Positions 56,201-59,418 of a DNA stretch of 64,000 bases are shown here, piece by piece. Source of the stretch: Heliocidaris tuberculata (Eukaryota; Echinodermata; Echinoidea; Camarodonta; Echinometridae); the NCBI GenBank assembly GCA_025618425.1, contig CM046832.1:57185587-57249586 (forward strand), read 5' to 3'. Under the pieces are notes generated by a model. That model had not been told where the DNA came from and did no database searches. It saw only the letters and a list, made by a program, of their open reading frames with translations. The translations under genes were made by a program, and so were the position numbers. How positions within the stretch are numbered: position 1 is the stretch's first letter; every line of letters starts with the position of its first letter.

Positions 56201-58676
56201 TTTACAACATAATCTCTCATTGTGAGATTAATTAAAGGCAATGTTAGTTCAGTGTTGCTGCCATATGACTCGGTTAGACACTAAGAGGCATCCTGGAAAC
56301 ATGGGCACACAAAGTCTAAGTCTGGACCCCCCCCCCCCAAATTTCATTTTATTTTTACAATCGGCTCATTCATACAGACAACAAAATCTCTCATTTTGAG
56401 ATTAACTTAAAGGTGATGTTAATTCTGTGTTACTGACAAGTTGATATGATTTGATACTAACAGGCACTCAAGACACATGGGCACCCAAAATCTAAGTCCA
56501 GACCCCCCCCCCCAAAAAAAAAAAAAAAAAAAAAAATTTTTACATTGGGCTCACCCATACAGACCGTGATTTTTTCACTCCATTATACCCCAATGAAAAT
56601 CGTTAGTGTGGAGCCTTGGCTGCCTATGGAAACTATTTTAAGTTGGAATGTTTAGTAGACTGCCATGCTCCTTAAAATCCCTATTAGCCGGAGAGTTTAC
56701 AAAAGCTTGAAAGTTCAATCTGATGCAACTACCCTAGATTATCGGCCAAGCAGGAACAAGTTTTAATTGTCACTCTTTAGAAAGTCAATAATGGTTTATT
56801 TAGGCTGCGTTCAATTAGAATTCATGGTGCAGGTAACATCAGCGGTGATTCATATAACTTTTCTCTATATTTTAGCCTTGCTATTATGTCCTTTCTTCTT
56901 TACAAGAGCCTCTTGCATAAACAGTCACTATTTAAAACGCAGTCTCAAAAAATCAAATGGAAGTCATGATTTTTATTTTTTGAAAGTCCAGTTGCAGTTC
57001 TGTAAACAGTGTTGATTGTCTAGACAAGAATTCTAAAATTATATACAAAAATCTTTTGGTCAAATTGTATGCACTGCAAGGGAATGAAACTGAAACTTGA
57101 CTGTTTAAAATCGAACCCTTTATCATTTGTCCACAATGATGCAGTAGGTATTATGCCCTACAAAGAGCCATTTCTTATTGTCTAAAACGATAAGCAAAAG
57201 ATTAAAGAAATATGTGTTACAGAGCTCACAGTATTGAAACCTTTTATGTTTTCCTCAATTTTTGTCCTCCTCATCTATCACAGCGGGCGTTCAGTCTTGA
57301 ATAAAGAGGGTAATGAGCTGAAGAAGGTCTTCCGAGACAGGAGTCAGAAGCAATCCTTGAAGGCCTTGGAAGAGGAGAAGTACTCCAGGAGGACCAGTCT
57401 TGATGTCAAACTAGGAGAACGACTCAAGATGACGGTATATGACTCCAGCAAATGGATAAAGGGCTGGCTACACATCACTGATAATGATAATGATAACAAA
57501 AACTAATTATAACTGTCTATAAAACATTGTAGGACAGGTATTGGATCTGAGAAGAAAAATTGGTGTTGAAGGCTCATTTGCGTGAATCGTTGAGCAACAC
57601 GACATCTAATACTTCTACACTGACCGATCATTGTCACTGATATCACGATTGGCCCTTTAGACCATCAAGTTTTACATTATCCAGCTGTTTTAGAATACAT
57701 GGAGAAAGAAGTTTGTTGTTAGTGATTTAAGTTATCTGAGATTCTGAGATAAATGTCAGAAGAGTAAAAAAGGCAGATTTTTTTCTCCTTTCAAATGTTT
57801 TGTAGACAATAGAATACAGTTTCATGCAGAACCTTGGCACATGATTATAAAGTTAGTGTCAGAGGTGGCGATTAAGATTAAATGGACGCTGAGTTCATTA
57901 ATTTGGTTTACATTTGGACTTGTTGGTGATTATTAAAGATTACTGCAGCTGCTTTTGACTATATGTGTCACTATTTCCATTGTCGTCGGCATCGTCAACA
58001 ATCATGCTGTAATCACAAATTTCTAGGATTTGAGGTAGAATCACCACATTCATACCACAGGGTGCAGGTCAAGTTTGAAAACGAGTTAAATCTGACCAAG
58101 GTCAAAGGTCAAAAGGTCAATGAAACTTTCTGAAAAAAGCACTGTAGTCACAATAACTGTCTATGGCATTGACGTAGAATCACCAAAGTCATATCACAGG
58201 TACATCTCTTAAAGCCGCAGGTCAAGTTCGAATTAAATCTGACGAAGGACAAAGGTCAAGAGGTCAATAAACTTTCAGTGAAAATCACCTCACATGTAAT
58301 AACTTTTTGTACCTTTGAGGTAGGATCGCCAAATTCATATCAGGTATAGATAGTCAAAAGGACAAACAGACAAATTGCTGACAGAGAGATAAGTACACTG
58401 TAGAAAGACAAACATGAAAATATCAATTAATTTGGTTCTGTCTGGTTGTCATGTGCAAAAGCAAAAGATCCTGTCAAAACACAACTAGGTAATCCATTAC
58501 TGGTAATCAAGTACTCTCATTATATTCGTGTTCAATCAAGTAATCTTAATTTTTTTCCTTGTATGTAGGAGGAAGAAGAGAGCTTCAAGAACCTGGAAAC
58601 TCTGGAGAAAGCTGCCCTTCAGCCCGAGTTCATGAGAATGACACTCAAATCCCGATCTGGCTCTGGAAATTCGTGA
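4875..58676 (+). CDS. FAM107-like: FAM107 (DUF1151) family protein, gene span (start codon to stop)
   Basis: Nine exons with GT-AG borders join into one 333-residue frame. Residues about 222-332 carry the FAM107 domain. The signature is LIQPKPLHNPV, then SLHREL, a basic/acidic helical region (ELKKVFRDRSQKQSLKALEE, about 259-278) and a terminal QPEFMRM. This order matches vertebrate FAM107A/B, with their KPKKLLNPV, HQELHREL, coiled coil and APEFIKVR. In vertebrates the family binds F-actin and microtubules and affects cell motility and synapses. Whether this protein does so is inference. It is much longer than vertebrate FAM107A (about 144 aa) because of an N-terminal extension rich in PPPP and acidic clusters. 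No signal peptide or membrane segment is seen. Start and first exon are the least certain part; the last three exons are the surest. Confidence 0.85.
5190..5390. repeat. Long purine tract, (GA)n with G runs
   Basis: Starts with an almost pure GA run (about 5190-5235), continues through GACAGA variants and ends in two G runs (about 5321-5330 and 5365-5373). The complementary strand is an uninterrupted pyrimidine tract that reads as a low-complexity SLSLSL ORF with no coding meaning. Confidence 0.85.
5946..5992. repeat. Two-copy 20-bp tandem repeat
   Basis: TTTCACTAAGGTGGTGTTTA occurs twice back to back, followed by a partial third TTTCAC. Confidence 0.85.
7055..7943. mobile_element. TIR element of about 890 bp
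   Basis: The left end reads CATACCTTAATGTCACCAGT. The inverse of the right end reads GGTACCATAAAGTCACCAGT, and both continue CGT(G/A). The interior is richer in CpG than the surroundings (for example around 7140-7190 and 7680-7800), as expected for imported DNA. No transposase ORF is visible; the short ORFs inside are not supported as genes. Probably a non-autonomous DNA transposon; superfamily not determined. Confidence 0.6.
8282..8599. mobile_element. MITE with GTTGAGTTCTGG termini, copy 1
   Basis: Begins GTTGAGTTCTGG and ends CCAGAACTCAAC, a perfect 12-bp inverted repeat. A second copy in the opposite orientation lies at 31737-32105 and shares interior blocks such as GAAGAGCAATCCTTTTCAGG and the CTCAAAGTAATTGGCAAAG stretch. 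Confidence 0.8.
9188..9290. repeat. Degenerate GGTTAG/TTAGGG-like simple sequence
   Basis: Repeated variants of GGTTAGG, TTAGGGTTAGGATTAGG and GGGTTGTAGTTAAG. It resembles degenerate telomere-type repeats on the plus strand. Probably an old interstitial simple repeat. Confidence 0.6.
9631..9667. repeat. 9-bp tandem repeat (ACTTTCAAA)n
   Basis: About four exact units of ACTTTCAAA. Confidence 0.9.
11157..11220 (+). CDS. FAM107-like: FAM107-like gene, coding exon 2
   Basis: A 64-nt exon between an acceptor (TTTTCTTAACTGTAG) and a donor (CCAG|GTAAAT). It enters in phase 0 and leaves in phase 1. It reads REHDIHLQALSELHQRVKPLP, a polar, helix-forming peptide (residues 4-24). No similarity is recognised. 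Support comes from splice sites, the coding-like composition and exact phase agreement with both the MTK exon and the exon at 27260. Confidence 0.62.
11411..11830. repeat. Diverged tandem duplication, period about 205 bp
   Basis: Blocks shared by both copies include ATGATGATCCCATC / ATGATGGTCCCATC, then CTGTAGCCATTAGTTTTATG. The first copy starts at about 11411 and the second at about 11619. A third partial echo (TTTTTATGATTATTGTCA) follows at about 11835. Confidence 0.75.
12056..12110. repeat. (TC)n pyrimidine microsatellite
   Basis: An imperfect CT/TC run; simple sequence. Confidence 0.85.
13886..14226. mobile_element. AAAGTGTACCAAT repeat, copy 1
   Basis: Begins AAAGTGTACCAATTACTTGA and ends with the inverse (TGTGATTGATACCAATTA). 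It has a CpG-rich central part around 14010-14090 that contains the short palindrome CCGAACTCTGAGTTCGG. Copies 2 and 3 are at 17813 and 23306. The overlapping ORFs on both strands are chance frames within the repeat. Confidence 0.75.
16723..16931. mobile_element. TA-flanked MITE, CACTCTAAAAA termini, copy 1
   Basis: Flanked by TA on both sides, with termini CACTCTAAAAA and TTTTTAGAGTG. The arms extend into a near-perfect inverted repeat that includes AAAAGGGCCGAGGAGTGACA. The 209-bp length, TA target and absence of an ORF fit a Tc1/mariner-like MITE. Confidence 0.8.
17813..18190. mobile_element. AAAGTGTACCAAT repeat, copy 2 (inverted)
   Basis: Inverse orientation relative to 13886-14226. It ends CAGGTGATTGGTACACTTTA and shares long blocks such as TATCCTTTATTTCCTTCATA. 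It differs by a small internal tandem array at about 17965-18000 (the next entry). Confidence 0.78.
17965..18001. repeat. Three copies of GCACCCGTAC inside the repeat
   Basis: GCACCCGTAC is repeated three times exactly within the element at 17813-18190 and absent from copies 1 and 3. Confidence 0.85.
18841..18908. repeat. 70-bp foldback repeat, copy 2
   Basis: CATCTGCTGAGAGCCAGAAG on the left; the right arm reads GAGTTAACACCTTTCTGGCTT, then CCAGCGGAGGA. Confidence 0.85.
19372..20041. repeat. 70-bp foldback repeat, copy 3, split by an inserted transposon
   Basis: The left arm CGTCTGTTTGGAGCCAGAAA (19372 on) and the right arm ...CCCTCTTGCTCCAAACAGA (to about 20040) are separated by a 582-bp element inserted exactly at a TTAA. 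The intact version of this hairpin variant is seen at 24081-24158. This dates the foldback as older than the TTAA element. Confidence 0.85.
19400..19981. mobile_element. TTAA-flanked MITE inside foldback copy 3
   Basis: TTAA duplications lie at 19396-19399 and 19982-19985. The termini AGGGAAATCCGACCTT and (inverse right end) AAGGCAATCCAACCTT match at 13 of 16 positions. Long imperfect arms include AGTTATGAATTTTTGAAAGTTG versus its inverse near 19865-19885. TTAA target duplication is the hallmark of piggyBac-type elements, but the terminus does not start CCC here. Confidence 0.85.
20521..20600. repeat. 70-bp foldback repeat, copy 4
   Basis: The left arm is degenerate (CTGCTGATCGAGCCCTAAGG). 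The right arm is close to consensus (AACACCCTTCTGGCTCTCAA). It follows directly after a (TA)n tract at 20501-20516. Confidence 0.75.
21038..21435. mobile_element. 398-bp foldback element, TGGCCGGAATTCAC termini
   Basis: Almost the whole element is one inverted repeat. It starts TGGCCGGAATTCACAAAGGT and ends with the exact inverse; the arms meet near 21240. The arms also contain repeated CAGACCATGGTTTA blocks (four in direct or inverted form). The arms are CpG-containing and nearly identical, which suggests recent insertion. No ORF; probably a non-autonomous foldback transposon. Confidence 0.85.
23306..23590. mobile_element. AAAGTGTACCAGT repeat, copy 3 (truncated)
   Basis: Starts TTAAAGTGTACCAGTCACCA and shares the TATTCAAAATATAAGCTTCA block with copies 1 and 2. 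The far terminus is missing after about 23590. The interior holds inverted GCTCTCGCATAGAA / TTCTATGTGAGAGC arms. Confidence 0.65.
24081..24158. repeat. 70-bp foldback repeat, copy 5 (TTTGGAGCC variant)
   Basis: GTCTGTTTGGAGCCAGAAGG pairs with ...CTTGCATGCTCCAAACAGAT. The outer stem uses TTTGG/CCAAA in place of the common TTGAG/CTCAA on both arms. Confidence 0.85.
24165..24245. repeat. 70-bp foldback repeat, copy 6
   Basis: Starts CATCTGTTGAGAGCCAGAAG and ends ACCCTTCTGGCTCCAAACAG. The left arm is of the TTGAG type and the right arm of the CCAAA type. It sits only a few bases from copy 5, so the pair looks like an arm exchange or local duplication. Confidence 0.88.
24436..24584. mobile_element. 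TA-flanked MITE, CACTCTAAAAA termini, copy 2 (shortened)
   Basis: TA|CACTCTAAAAAA at the left and TTTTTAGAGAG|TA at the right. The interior shares the ATCTACCATTTTGAAAA and CATCGGCCCTTTAAT blocks with 16723-16931 but is about 60 bp shorter. Confidence 0.75.
26493..26900. mobile_element. TTAA-flanked element, CCCTTTC termini, copy 1
   Basis: TTAA (26489-26492) precedes CCCTTTCGCGACAATTGACC, and the right end CCTGAAAGGG is followed by TTAA (26901-26904). The 408 bp have no ORF. A second, inverted and interrupted copy lies at about 62472-63607. A TTAA target with a CCC start is the piggyBac pattern. Confidence 0.75.
27260..27349 (+). CDS. FAM107-like: FAM107-like gene, coding exon 3
   Basis: A 90-nt exon, phase 1 at both ends. 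The acceptor is CCACCTTGGTACAG and the donor is CAAAAAA|GTAAGT, a near-consensus site. It encodes residues 25-54, AHVLGQALGVDVPKEPAPPA then PHHMTNQRQK. The end has a PxPHH block reminiscent of the PYHHK ends of later exons. No domain is recognised. The open frame continues upstream of the chosen acceptor, so a longer exon cannot be excluded. Confidence 0.7.
27735..27962 (+). CDS. FAM107-like: FAM107-like gene, coding exon 4 (Pro/Ser-rich)
   Basis: A 228-nt exon, phase 1 at both ends, with a strong acceptor (TTCCAAATTTCTCAG) and a strong donor (CACAAAT|GTAAGT). Residues 55-130: LIPDVQVDDPEPISERLNSP, PPPLTSPSSRSPRNSF, a run of basic SPR/SPSP motifs, and finally QEDDSLPYHHK. The SP dipeptides are potential proline-directed phosphorylation sites, and PPPPL could bind SH3, WW or EVH1 domains (inference). 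A second AG at 27745-27746 would drop 12 nt and keep the frame, so an alternative acceptor is possible. It is separated from exon 3 by only 385 bp. Confidence 0.82.
28288..28435. repeat. 70-bp foldback repeat, copy 7, split by a 72-bp TTAA MITE
   Basis: Left GCTGAGAGCCAGAAGGGTGC, right TTAACACCGTCCTATCTCTC then AGCAGATG. The two halves are separated at TTAA by the small element at 28332-28403. Confidence 0.8.
28332..28403. mobile_element. 72-bp TTAA-flanked MITE, CCCATTG termini
   Basis: TTAA at 28328-28331 and 28404-28407. Begins CCCATTGCCTATGGGAA and ends AGTAGTCAATGGG. A related 82-bp copy lies at 60154-60235. This is among the smallest TTAA elements here. Confidence 0.8.
28509..28786. 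mobile_element. TIR element with GTCCCATTTGA arms
   Basis: Left TTAAAGGGTTGTCCCATTTG; inverse right CTAAAGGAAGGGTCCCATTT. The arms continue with GATAACTGTAACTA and its inverse. A TTAA is present on the left and TTTA on the right. Part of the interior (TTGGTGCTGAAGGCTCATT) recurs at about 57570. Confidence 0.65.
30120..30216. mobile_element. Fragment of the TTATCAATAACAA MITE family
   Basis: AGCTTATAACAATTATTGTA, then ACTTGTTATTGATAACAAG and TTTTATGAAATGGGGGCCC, match one arm of the element at 51842-51990. The other arm is missing. Confidence 0.55.
31221..32211. mobile_element. AGGGGAAT-ended MITE containing a second MITE
   Basis: TTAA then AGGGGAATAAAC at the left; TTGATTCCCCTT then TTAG at the right, one base off a TTAA duplication. 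The arms carry CACTAATGATGTGGAGATC versus the inverse GGAGATTCCCCATTATCATT and match the 19400 element in structure. Interrupted by the unrelated MITE at 31737-32105. Confidence 0.75.
31737..32105. mobile_element. MITE with GTTGAGTTCTGG termini, copy 2 (nested)
   Basis: Begins GTTGAGTTTTGGG and ends CCAGAACTCAAC. It is homologous to 8282-8599 in inverse orientation and sits inside the right arm of the 31221-32211 element, so it is younger than its host. Confidence 0.8.
34476..34929. mobile_element. hAT-like MITE with perfect 8-bp target duplication
   Basis: Termini CAGTGTTGGGT and (inverse right end) CAGTGTTGGGT are identical over 11 bases. The eight bases ACAGTGGG flank it exactly on both sides (34468-34475 and 34930-34937). 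CAGTG termini with an 8-bp duplication are diagnostic of hAT transposons. The inside is mostly GATCTT-type simple repeats. The first about 70 bp recur at 34711, so the element may be a tandem or nested double copy. Confidence 0.9.
34534..34920. repeat. GATCTT-type tandem simple repeats within the hAT-like MITE
   Basis: Many imperfect units of TTGATCTT, TCTCGA and GATCTCGG. They produce a low-complexity minus-strand SRSRSR frame with no coding meaning. Confidence 0.85.
35472..35543. repeat. 70-bp foldback repeat, copy 8
   Basis: GCTGAAAGCCAGAAGGTCAT on the left; AACACTGTTCTTGCTCTCAG then CAGATG on the right. Confidence 0.82.
36505..39208 (-). pseudogene. LINE ORF2: AP endonuclease plus reverse transcriptase, one frameshift
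   Basis: Reading down from ATG at 39208, the endonuclease part shows ARSLQKNF, ISETWI, VGVIYRRPNS, FIAGDYNIDLL, TLIDNVFTN and ADITDHLPIF. The reverse transcriptase follows with NYRPISILPSLSKLLEK. The frame stops at 37430 after YSFLLKK, within a run of seven A (minus strand). One base fewer restores NDILIDNQYGFRRNHSTTH in the next frame. That frame continues to [36 protein letters not shown] (split here for length: [20 protein letters not shown]) and the catalytic YADD. It ends at 36505. The C-terminal thumb region normally found after WGNS is not recognisable. Confidence 0.9.
39570..40319 (-). pseudogene. LINE ORF1 (coiled coil plus RRM-like), one in-frame amber stop
   Basis: An ATG at 40319 starts MAGTSPVATRSQTKERSS and runs to a TAG at 40226-40224. 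The same frame then continues open to the stop at 39570. After the break come a heptad-rich coiled coil (about ILELQIDNDKKLKNI to RLNSVDLQL), then an RRM-like part (NCIRLFGCPE, DIERSHRVGQ, PRGIIVKFKS) and a C-terminal domain (NQTKLHDKVEAAW). This arrangement resembles L1-type ORF1 proteins that bind RNA. As written the product is truncated or would restart at 40169. Confidence 0.85.
40814..41561. mobile_element. TIR element with CCATATTCTGAACT termini, about 750 bp
   Basis: ATGGACCCATATTCTGAACT at the left and the inverse ATGGCCCGTATTCTGAACTC at the right. The subterminal AAACCAGAGTTTTA and TAAACTCTGGTTTAA blocks repeat in inverted form. The middle (about 40915-41400) looks unrelated and may be another insertion. 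Confidence 0.7.
41791..41863. repeat. 70-bp foldback repeat, copy 9
   Basis: CTGTTGAGAGCCAGAAGGGT at the left and GTGTCCTTCTTGCTCTCAGG at the right. Confidence 0.85.
42560..42632. repeat. 70-bp foldback repeat, copy 10
   Basis: GCCAAAAGCCAGAAGGGTGT at the left and TTAATGCCCTTCTGACTCTA at the right. The central part is in the opposite orientation to copy 9. Confidence 0.83.
43538..43603 (+). CDS. FAM107-like: FAM107-like gene, coding exon 5 (acidic)
   Basis: A 66-nt exon, phase 1 at both ends. The acceptor is GTTCTTTGTCCGTTTAG and the donor is GTACGA|GTGAGT. Residues 132-152 read NAAADKKEEDDEDELPPHLR then T. The acidic cluster followed by LPPH parallels the DDSLPYHHK and DDDEDTANGVPYHHK ends of exons 4 and 6, so the three exons look like diverged relatives. 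Its symmetric phase means it could be a cassette exon. Confidence 0.75.
43604..46440. other. Intron 5 of the FAM107-like gene
   Basis: AT-rich sequence with no supported exon. The only element noted is a pogo-like MITE at 46203-46377, just before exon 6. Confidence 0.5.
46203..46377. mobile_element. Diverged pogo/Tigger-like MITE
   Basis: Begins CAGTAAAACCTAGTTCAGTG; the inverse of its right end reads CAGAGAAACCTGTAGAC. TA follows the right end but is not seen at the left. It lies 63 bp upstream of the acceptor of exon 6, in the region where the branch point would be expected. Confidence 0.5.
46441..46533 (+). CDS. FAM107-like: FAM107-like gene, coding exon 6 (Pro-rich, acidic)
   Basis: A 93-nt exon, phase 1 at both ends. 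A very strong acceptor (T-rich tract then TTCTCCACAG) and the donor ATAAAT|GTAAGA. Residues 153-183: TPPPPVSSPPPPDYDLDDDE then DTANGVPYHHK. Two PPPP stretches next to DYD are possible SH3/WW/EVH1 ligands (inference). The PYHHK end is identical to that of exon 4, even to the donor context AAAT|GTAAG. Confidence 0.82.
46534..47528. other. Intron 6 of the FAM107-like gene
   Basis: About 1 kb. It contains a low-complexity block at about 46690-46920 built from variants of GGACAACTACCC / GGGTAGTT in both orientations. No exon is seen. Confidence 0.5.
47529..47721 (+). CDS. FAM107-like: FAM107-like gene, coding exon 7 (start of FAM107 domain)
   Basis: A 193-nt exon entering in phase 1 and leaving in phase 2. 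The acceptor is CAATATCCCACCATGCAG and the donor is GATAAG|GTGAAT. It encodes residues 184-247 (plus part of 248), beginning NLSGRQESGRFIEVIDDG and ending with the family signature LIQPKPLHNPV ... SPMHKSLHRELRI. The last part matches the KPKKLLNPV...HQELHREL segment of vertebrate FAM107A. Its last 41 bases and donor are repeated twice downstream (tandem unit at 47681-48205), and a 70-bp hairpin starts about a dozen bases after the donor. Confidence 0.9.
47733..47796. repeat. 70-bp foldback repeat, copy 11
   Basis: TTGAGAGCCAGAAAGGCATT at the left, TTTGCCTTTCTAGATCTTAG at the right. It sits directly behind the donor of coding exon 7. Confidence 0.8.
47908..47972. repeat. 70-bp foldback repeat, copy 12
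   Basis: Part of the second tandem unit: GAAGCAGAAATGCGTTAAAT against AATTAACGCCTTTCTGAGTC. Confidence 0.82.
48087..48152. repeat. 70-bp foldback repeat, copy 13
   Basis: Part of the third tandem unit: GAGGCAGAAAGGCGTTAAAT against AATTAATGCCTTTCTGGGTC. Confidence 0.82.
49086..49246. mobile_element. Pogo/Tigger-like MITE, CATAAGTCGAAC repeats
   Basis: The left end AACCTTGCATAACTCAAAGT and the inverse right end TTTTGCATAAGTTGAATC are related. The interior repeats AAGTCGAACTTT. The style matches MITEs of the pogo group; the boundaries are approximate. Confidence 0.5.
49250..49865. mobile_element. TTAA-flanked MITE, AGGAGAATTAACC termini
   Basis: TTAA at 49246-49249 and 49866-49869. The left arm AGAATATAAATGTGCTTATG reappears inverted at the right as GAATATAAGCACATTGATAT. 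The ends AGGAGAATTAACCCC / AGGGGACTTAACCTC (inverse) are clear inverted repeats. Same group as 19400-19981. Confidence 0.85.
50110..50305. repeat. T-rich pyrimidine tract
   Basis: Almost entirely T with C and a few G (TTTTCTTTT, TTGTTCTTG). The Phe/Leu-rich frames across it are composition artefacts. Confidence 0.9.
50948..51114. mobile_element. TA-flanked pogo/Tigger-like MITE
   Basis: TA then CAGTGGAAACTTGTATAAAG at the left; the inverse right end reads CAGTGGAAATTCAGTATAAC with TA outside. The inside has GATATAACAAGGTAA and GCTATAACAAGGTAA repeats. 167 bp, no ORF. CAGT-type ends plus TA duplication fit pogo elements. Confidence 0.82.
51628..51665. repeat. 70-bp foldback repeat, degraded half copy 14
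   Basis: CTGAGAGCCGGAAGAATGTT, then GACTCATAATTTAT, resembles one arm; the matching right arm is not evident. Confidence 0.45.
51781..51825. repeat. 18-bp hairpin
   Basis: GACAGTATAATGTCCGCT, a 9-base loop, then AGCGGACATTATATTGTC; one mismatch in the stem. Not obviously part of another family in this window. Confidence 0.85.
51842..51990. mobile_element. MITE with TTTCATAA...TTATCAATAACAA arms
   Basis: Left GTTTCATAATATTTGTTATC then AATAACAAG; the inverse right end reads GGGCCCTGTTTCTAAAAACT then TATTATCAATAACAA. The core TGATTGGCTG is shared with the element at 53730. Confidence 0.72.
52176..52205 (+). CDS. FAM107-like: Candidate 30-nt microexon of the FAM107-like gene
   Basis: It follows a long pyrimidine-rich acceptor (TTTATCCCTCC...CACTATCCCAG) and precedes a good donor (CCAG|GTGAGG). 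The length is a multiple of three. It enters and leaves in phase 2, which is exactly the phase between exon 7 and exon 8, and it is open in that frame. It would insert RVENPGPSNA between HRELRI and GRSVLNK, inside the conserved FAM107 region. The exon-skipped join is equally in frame, so this would be an optional cassette. Supported by splice signals and phase only. Confidence 0.5.
52618..52747. repeat. 130-bp near-perfect foldback with nested hairpin
   Basis: A 53-bp arm (starting AATTGTAGGTTTAGTTTTTC) and its near-exact inverse end at 52747. The loop itself contains the perfect mini-hairpin AGCCCT-GAAA-AGGGCT. If transcribed with the intron it would form one long double-stranded RNA stem. 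No second copy in the window. Confidence 0.9.
53190..53280. repeat. (TC)n pyrimidine tract
   Basis: CTCTCTCTCT with TTTC and CCTC interruptions; simple sequence. Confidence 0.88.
53730..53863. mobile_element. 134-bp MITE, GGAGCGTTTCATCAAG termini
   Basis: GGAGCGTTTCATCAAGTGTT at the left; inverse right GGAGCGTTTCATCAAGCGTT. The arms continue to GTCAGTGATTTTTAC / GCCAGTGAATTTTAC. The core ATCTGATTGGCTGAGAGCAA is shared with the MITE at 51842 although the termini differ. Confidence 0.85.
54022..54097. repeat. 70-bp foldback repeat, copy 15 (diverged)
   Basis: TTGTTGAGAGTCAGAAGGGC at the left, CCTCCTTTTTGCCCTCAGCA at the right. Confidence 0.75.
54164..54503. mobile_element. TA-flanked pogo-like MITE with internal insertion
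   Basis: TA then CAGTCAAACCTGTCTTAGTG at the left; CTAGTTTGACTG then TA at the right. The interior from about 54272 is a GC-rich segment (CAGTGGCAGATCCGGGGGGC) with runs of G and C that looks like a separate inserted repeat. Confidence 0.75.
56205..56568. repeat. Tandem duplication of about 180 bp
   Basis: Copy 1 starts ACAACATAATCTCTCATTGT and copy 2 (about 56379) ACAACAAAATCTCTCATTTT. Shared blocks include CATGGGCAC, AATCTAAGTC-type sequence and a C run. Copy 2 has gained an A run of over 20. Confidence 0.88.
57284..57434 (+). CDS. FAM107-like: FAM107-like gene, coding exon 8 (helical core)
   Basis: A 151-nt exon entering in phase 2 and leaving in phase 0. The acceptor is GTCCTCCTCATCTATCACAG and the donor is ATGACG|GTATAT. 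Residues 248-298: GRSVLNKEGNELKKVFRDRS, QKQSLKALEEEKYSRRTSLD, VKLGERLKMT. The charged, Leu-spaced pattern is the coiled-coil region of the FAM107 family (compare ELQRVLEHRRRNQ and the following KKKKEELEAKR in human FAM107A). The open frame continues a short way past the donor to WIKGWLHITDN, then a stop, so intron retention would give a different C-terminus. Confidence 0.92.
57435..58568. other. Intron 8 of the FAM107-like gene
   Basis: Contains a fragment related to the 28509 element (about 57535-57665) and a diverged tandem repeat (58000-58350). No exon is seen. Confidence 0.5.
58000..58350. repeat. Diverged tandem repeat, about 145 bp period, with AGGTCA clusters
   Basis: Units share GAGGTAGAATCACCA / GACGTAGAATCACCA, CATA(C/T)CACAGG, GCAGGTCAAGTT and CAAAGGTCAA(A/G)AGGTCAAT. 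About two and a half units are recognisable. The AGGTCAAAGGTCA at about 58100 equals a DR1-type nuclear-receptor site by sequence, but it is explained by the repeat. Confidence 0.82.
58569..58676 (+). CDS. FAM107-like: FAM107-like gene, last coding exon
   Basis: The acceptor is TTTTTTTCCTTGTATGTAG, phase 0. It encodes residues 299-333: EEEESFKNLETLEKAALQPE, FMRMTLKSRSGSGNS, then TGA at 58674-58676. The PEFMRM motif near the end corresponds to the PEFIKVR motif near the C-terminus of vertebrate FAM107. This supports a full-length C-terminus rather than a truncation. The overlapping ORF in another frame starting upstream in the intron is a shadow. Confidence 0.92.
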   Translation, partial: EEEESFKNLETLEKAALQPEFMRMTLKSRSGSGNS

Positions 58677-59412
58677 TAGGCACCCCCTCAAAATCTTCCA
58701 TGTCAAAACAAAATAACCCGAGGGATGTGTTGACAAGTATTTATAAAAATATATATATATAAACTCCTCAATTGAAACTTTATGAATGTGAACAAAAACA
58801 GCTCTTGTACTTTCTACGCTGCACTCTAGATCTGTTCTACTGCACACAAGGTTGCTTAGGGTATGATAAAGGTATGAATGGTCACTTGCAAGAATCACAT
58901 TTTGGGAGAAACTGTCGAGGAGTTTTTGGAATATTTGATCTTGTACATGTAATTTAGAACTCTTGTTCATTATAGGTTTTTTTTAGGGACCATGAGAGTG
59001 TTACTAACTTATACACAATCACCGACACTGAAATGCACAAATGCAGATATGCATATATGGGAATAGCAATTAAAACTAACAGCCTCTAGTCTTGACTGAT
59101 GTCGCAATGGTTTTGGATACTAAAAACAATATGCAGAATATCACTAAATCTATAGGAAGCTCAGTACATGCAAAGTAAACATGCTTCTTCAGTGACAAAT
59201 AACTGGACAAAAGCTTTCACGGTAGATTCTAGGCTTTCTGAGAAACTCTATCATTGTAGACTAAATGCTAAGTGATCTTATCCCATGTGTACTTATGTAT
59301 GTTTTGAAGAGGGTTTTGTCTTTTTGACTTTTTCAGTTGAAAGGAAATATAAATGTATGACTGTACTTCTTGGTTTTGTTTAGTAAATTGTAATACACCC
59401 TCGTAATACCAA

Positions 59413-59418
59413 AATAAA
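59413..59418 (+). terminator. Possible polyadenylation signal of the FAM107-like gene
   Basis: AATAAA about 740 bases after the stop, followed 18 bases later by a 13-base A run in the genome. Plausible distance for a 3' UTR but unproven in this AT-rich DNA. Confidence 0.3.

Larger units (their letters stand above)
48206..57283. other. Remainder of intron 7 of the FAM107-like gene
   Basis: Holds a microexon candidate (52176-52205), MITEs at 49086, 49250, 50948, 51842, 53730 and 54164, a 130-bp foldback (52618-52747), a T-rich tract (50110-50305), a (TC)n tract (53190-53280), one foldback hairpin (54022) and a tandem duplication (56205-56568). No other exon is supported. Confidence 0.5.

Noticed and set aside
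58536..58970. 144-residue minus-strand ORF
   Set aside because: It overlaps the well-supported last FAM107 exon in antisense, and has no recognisable domain.
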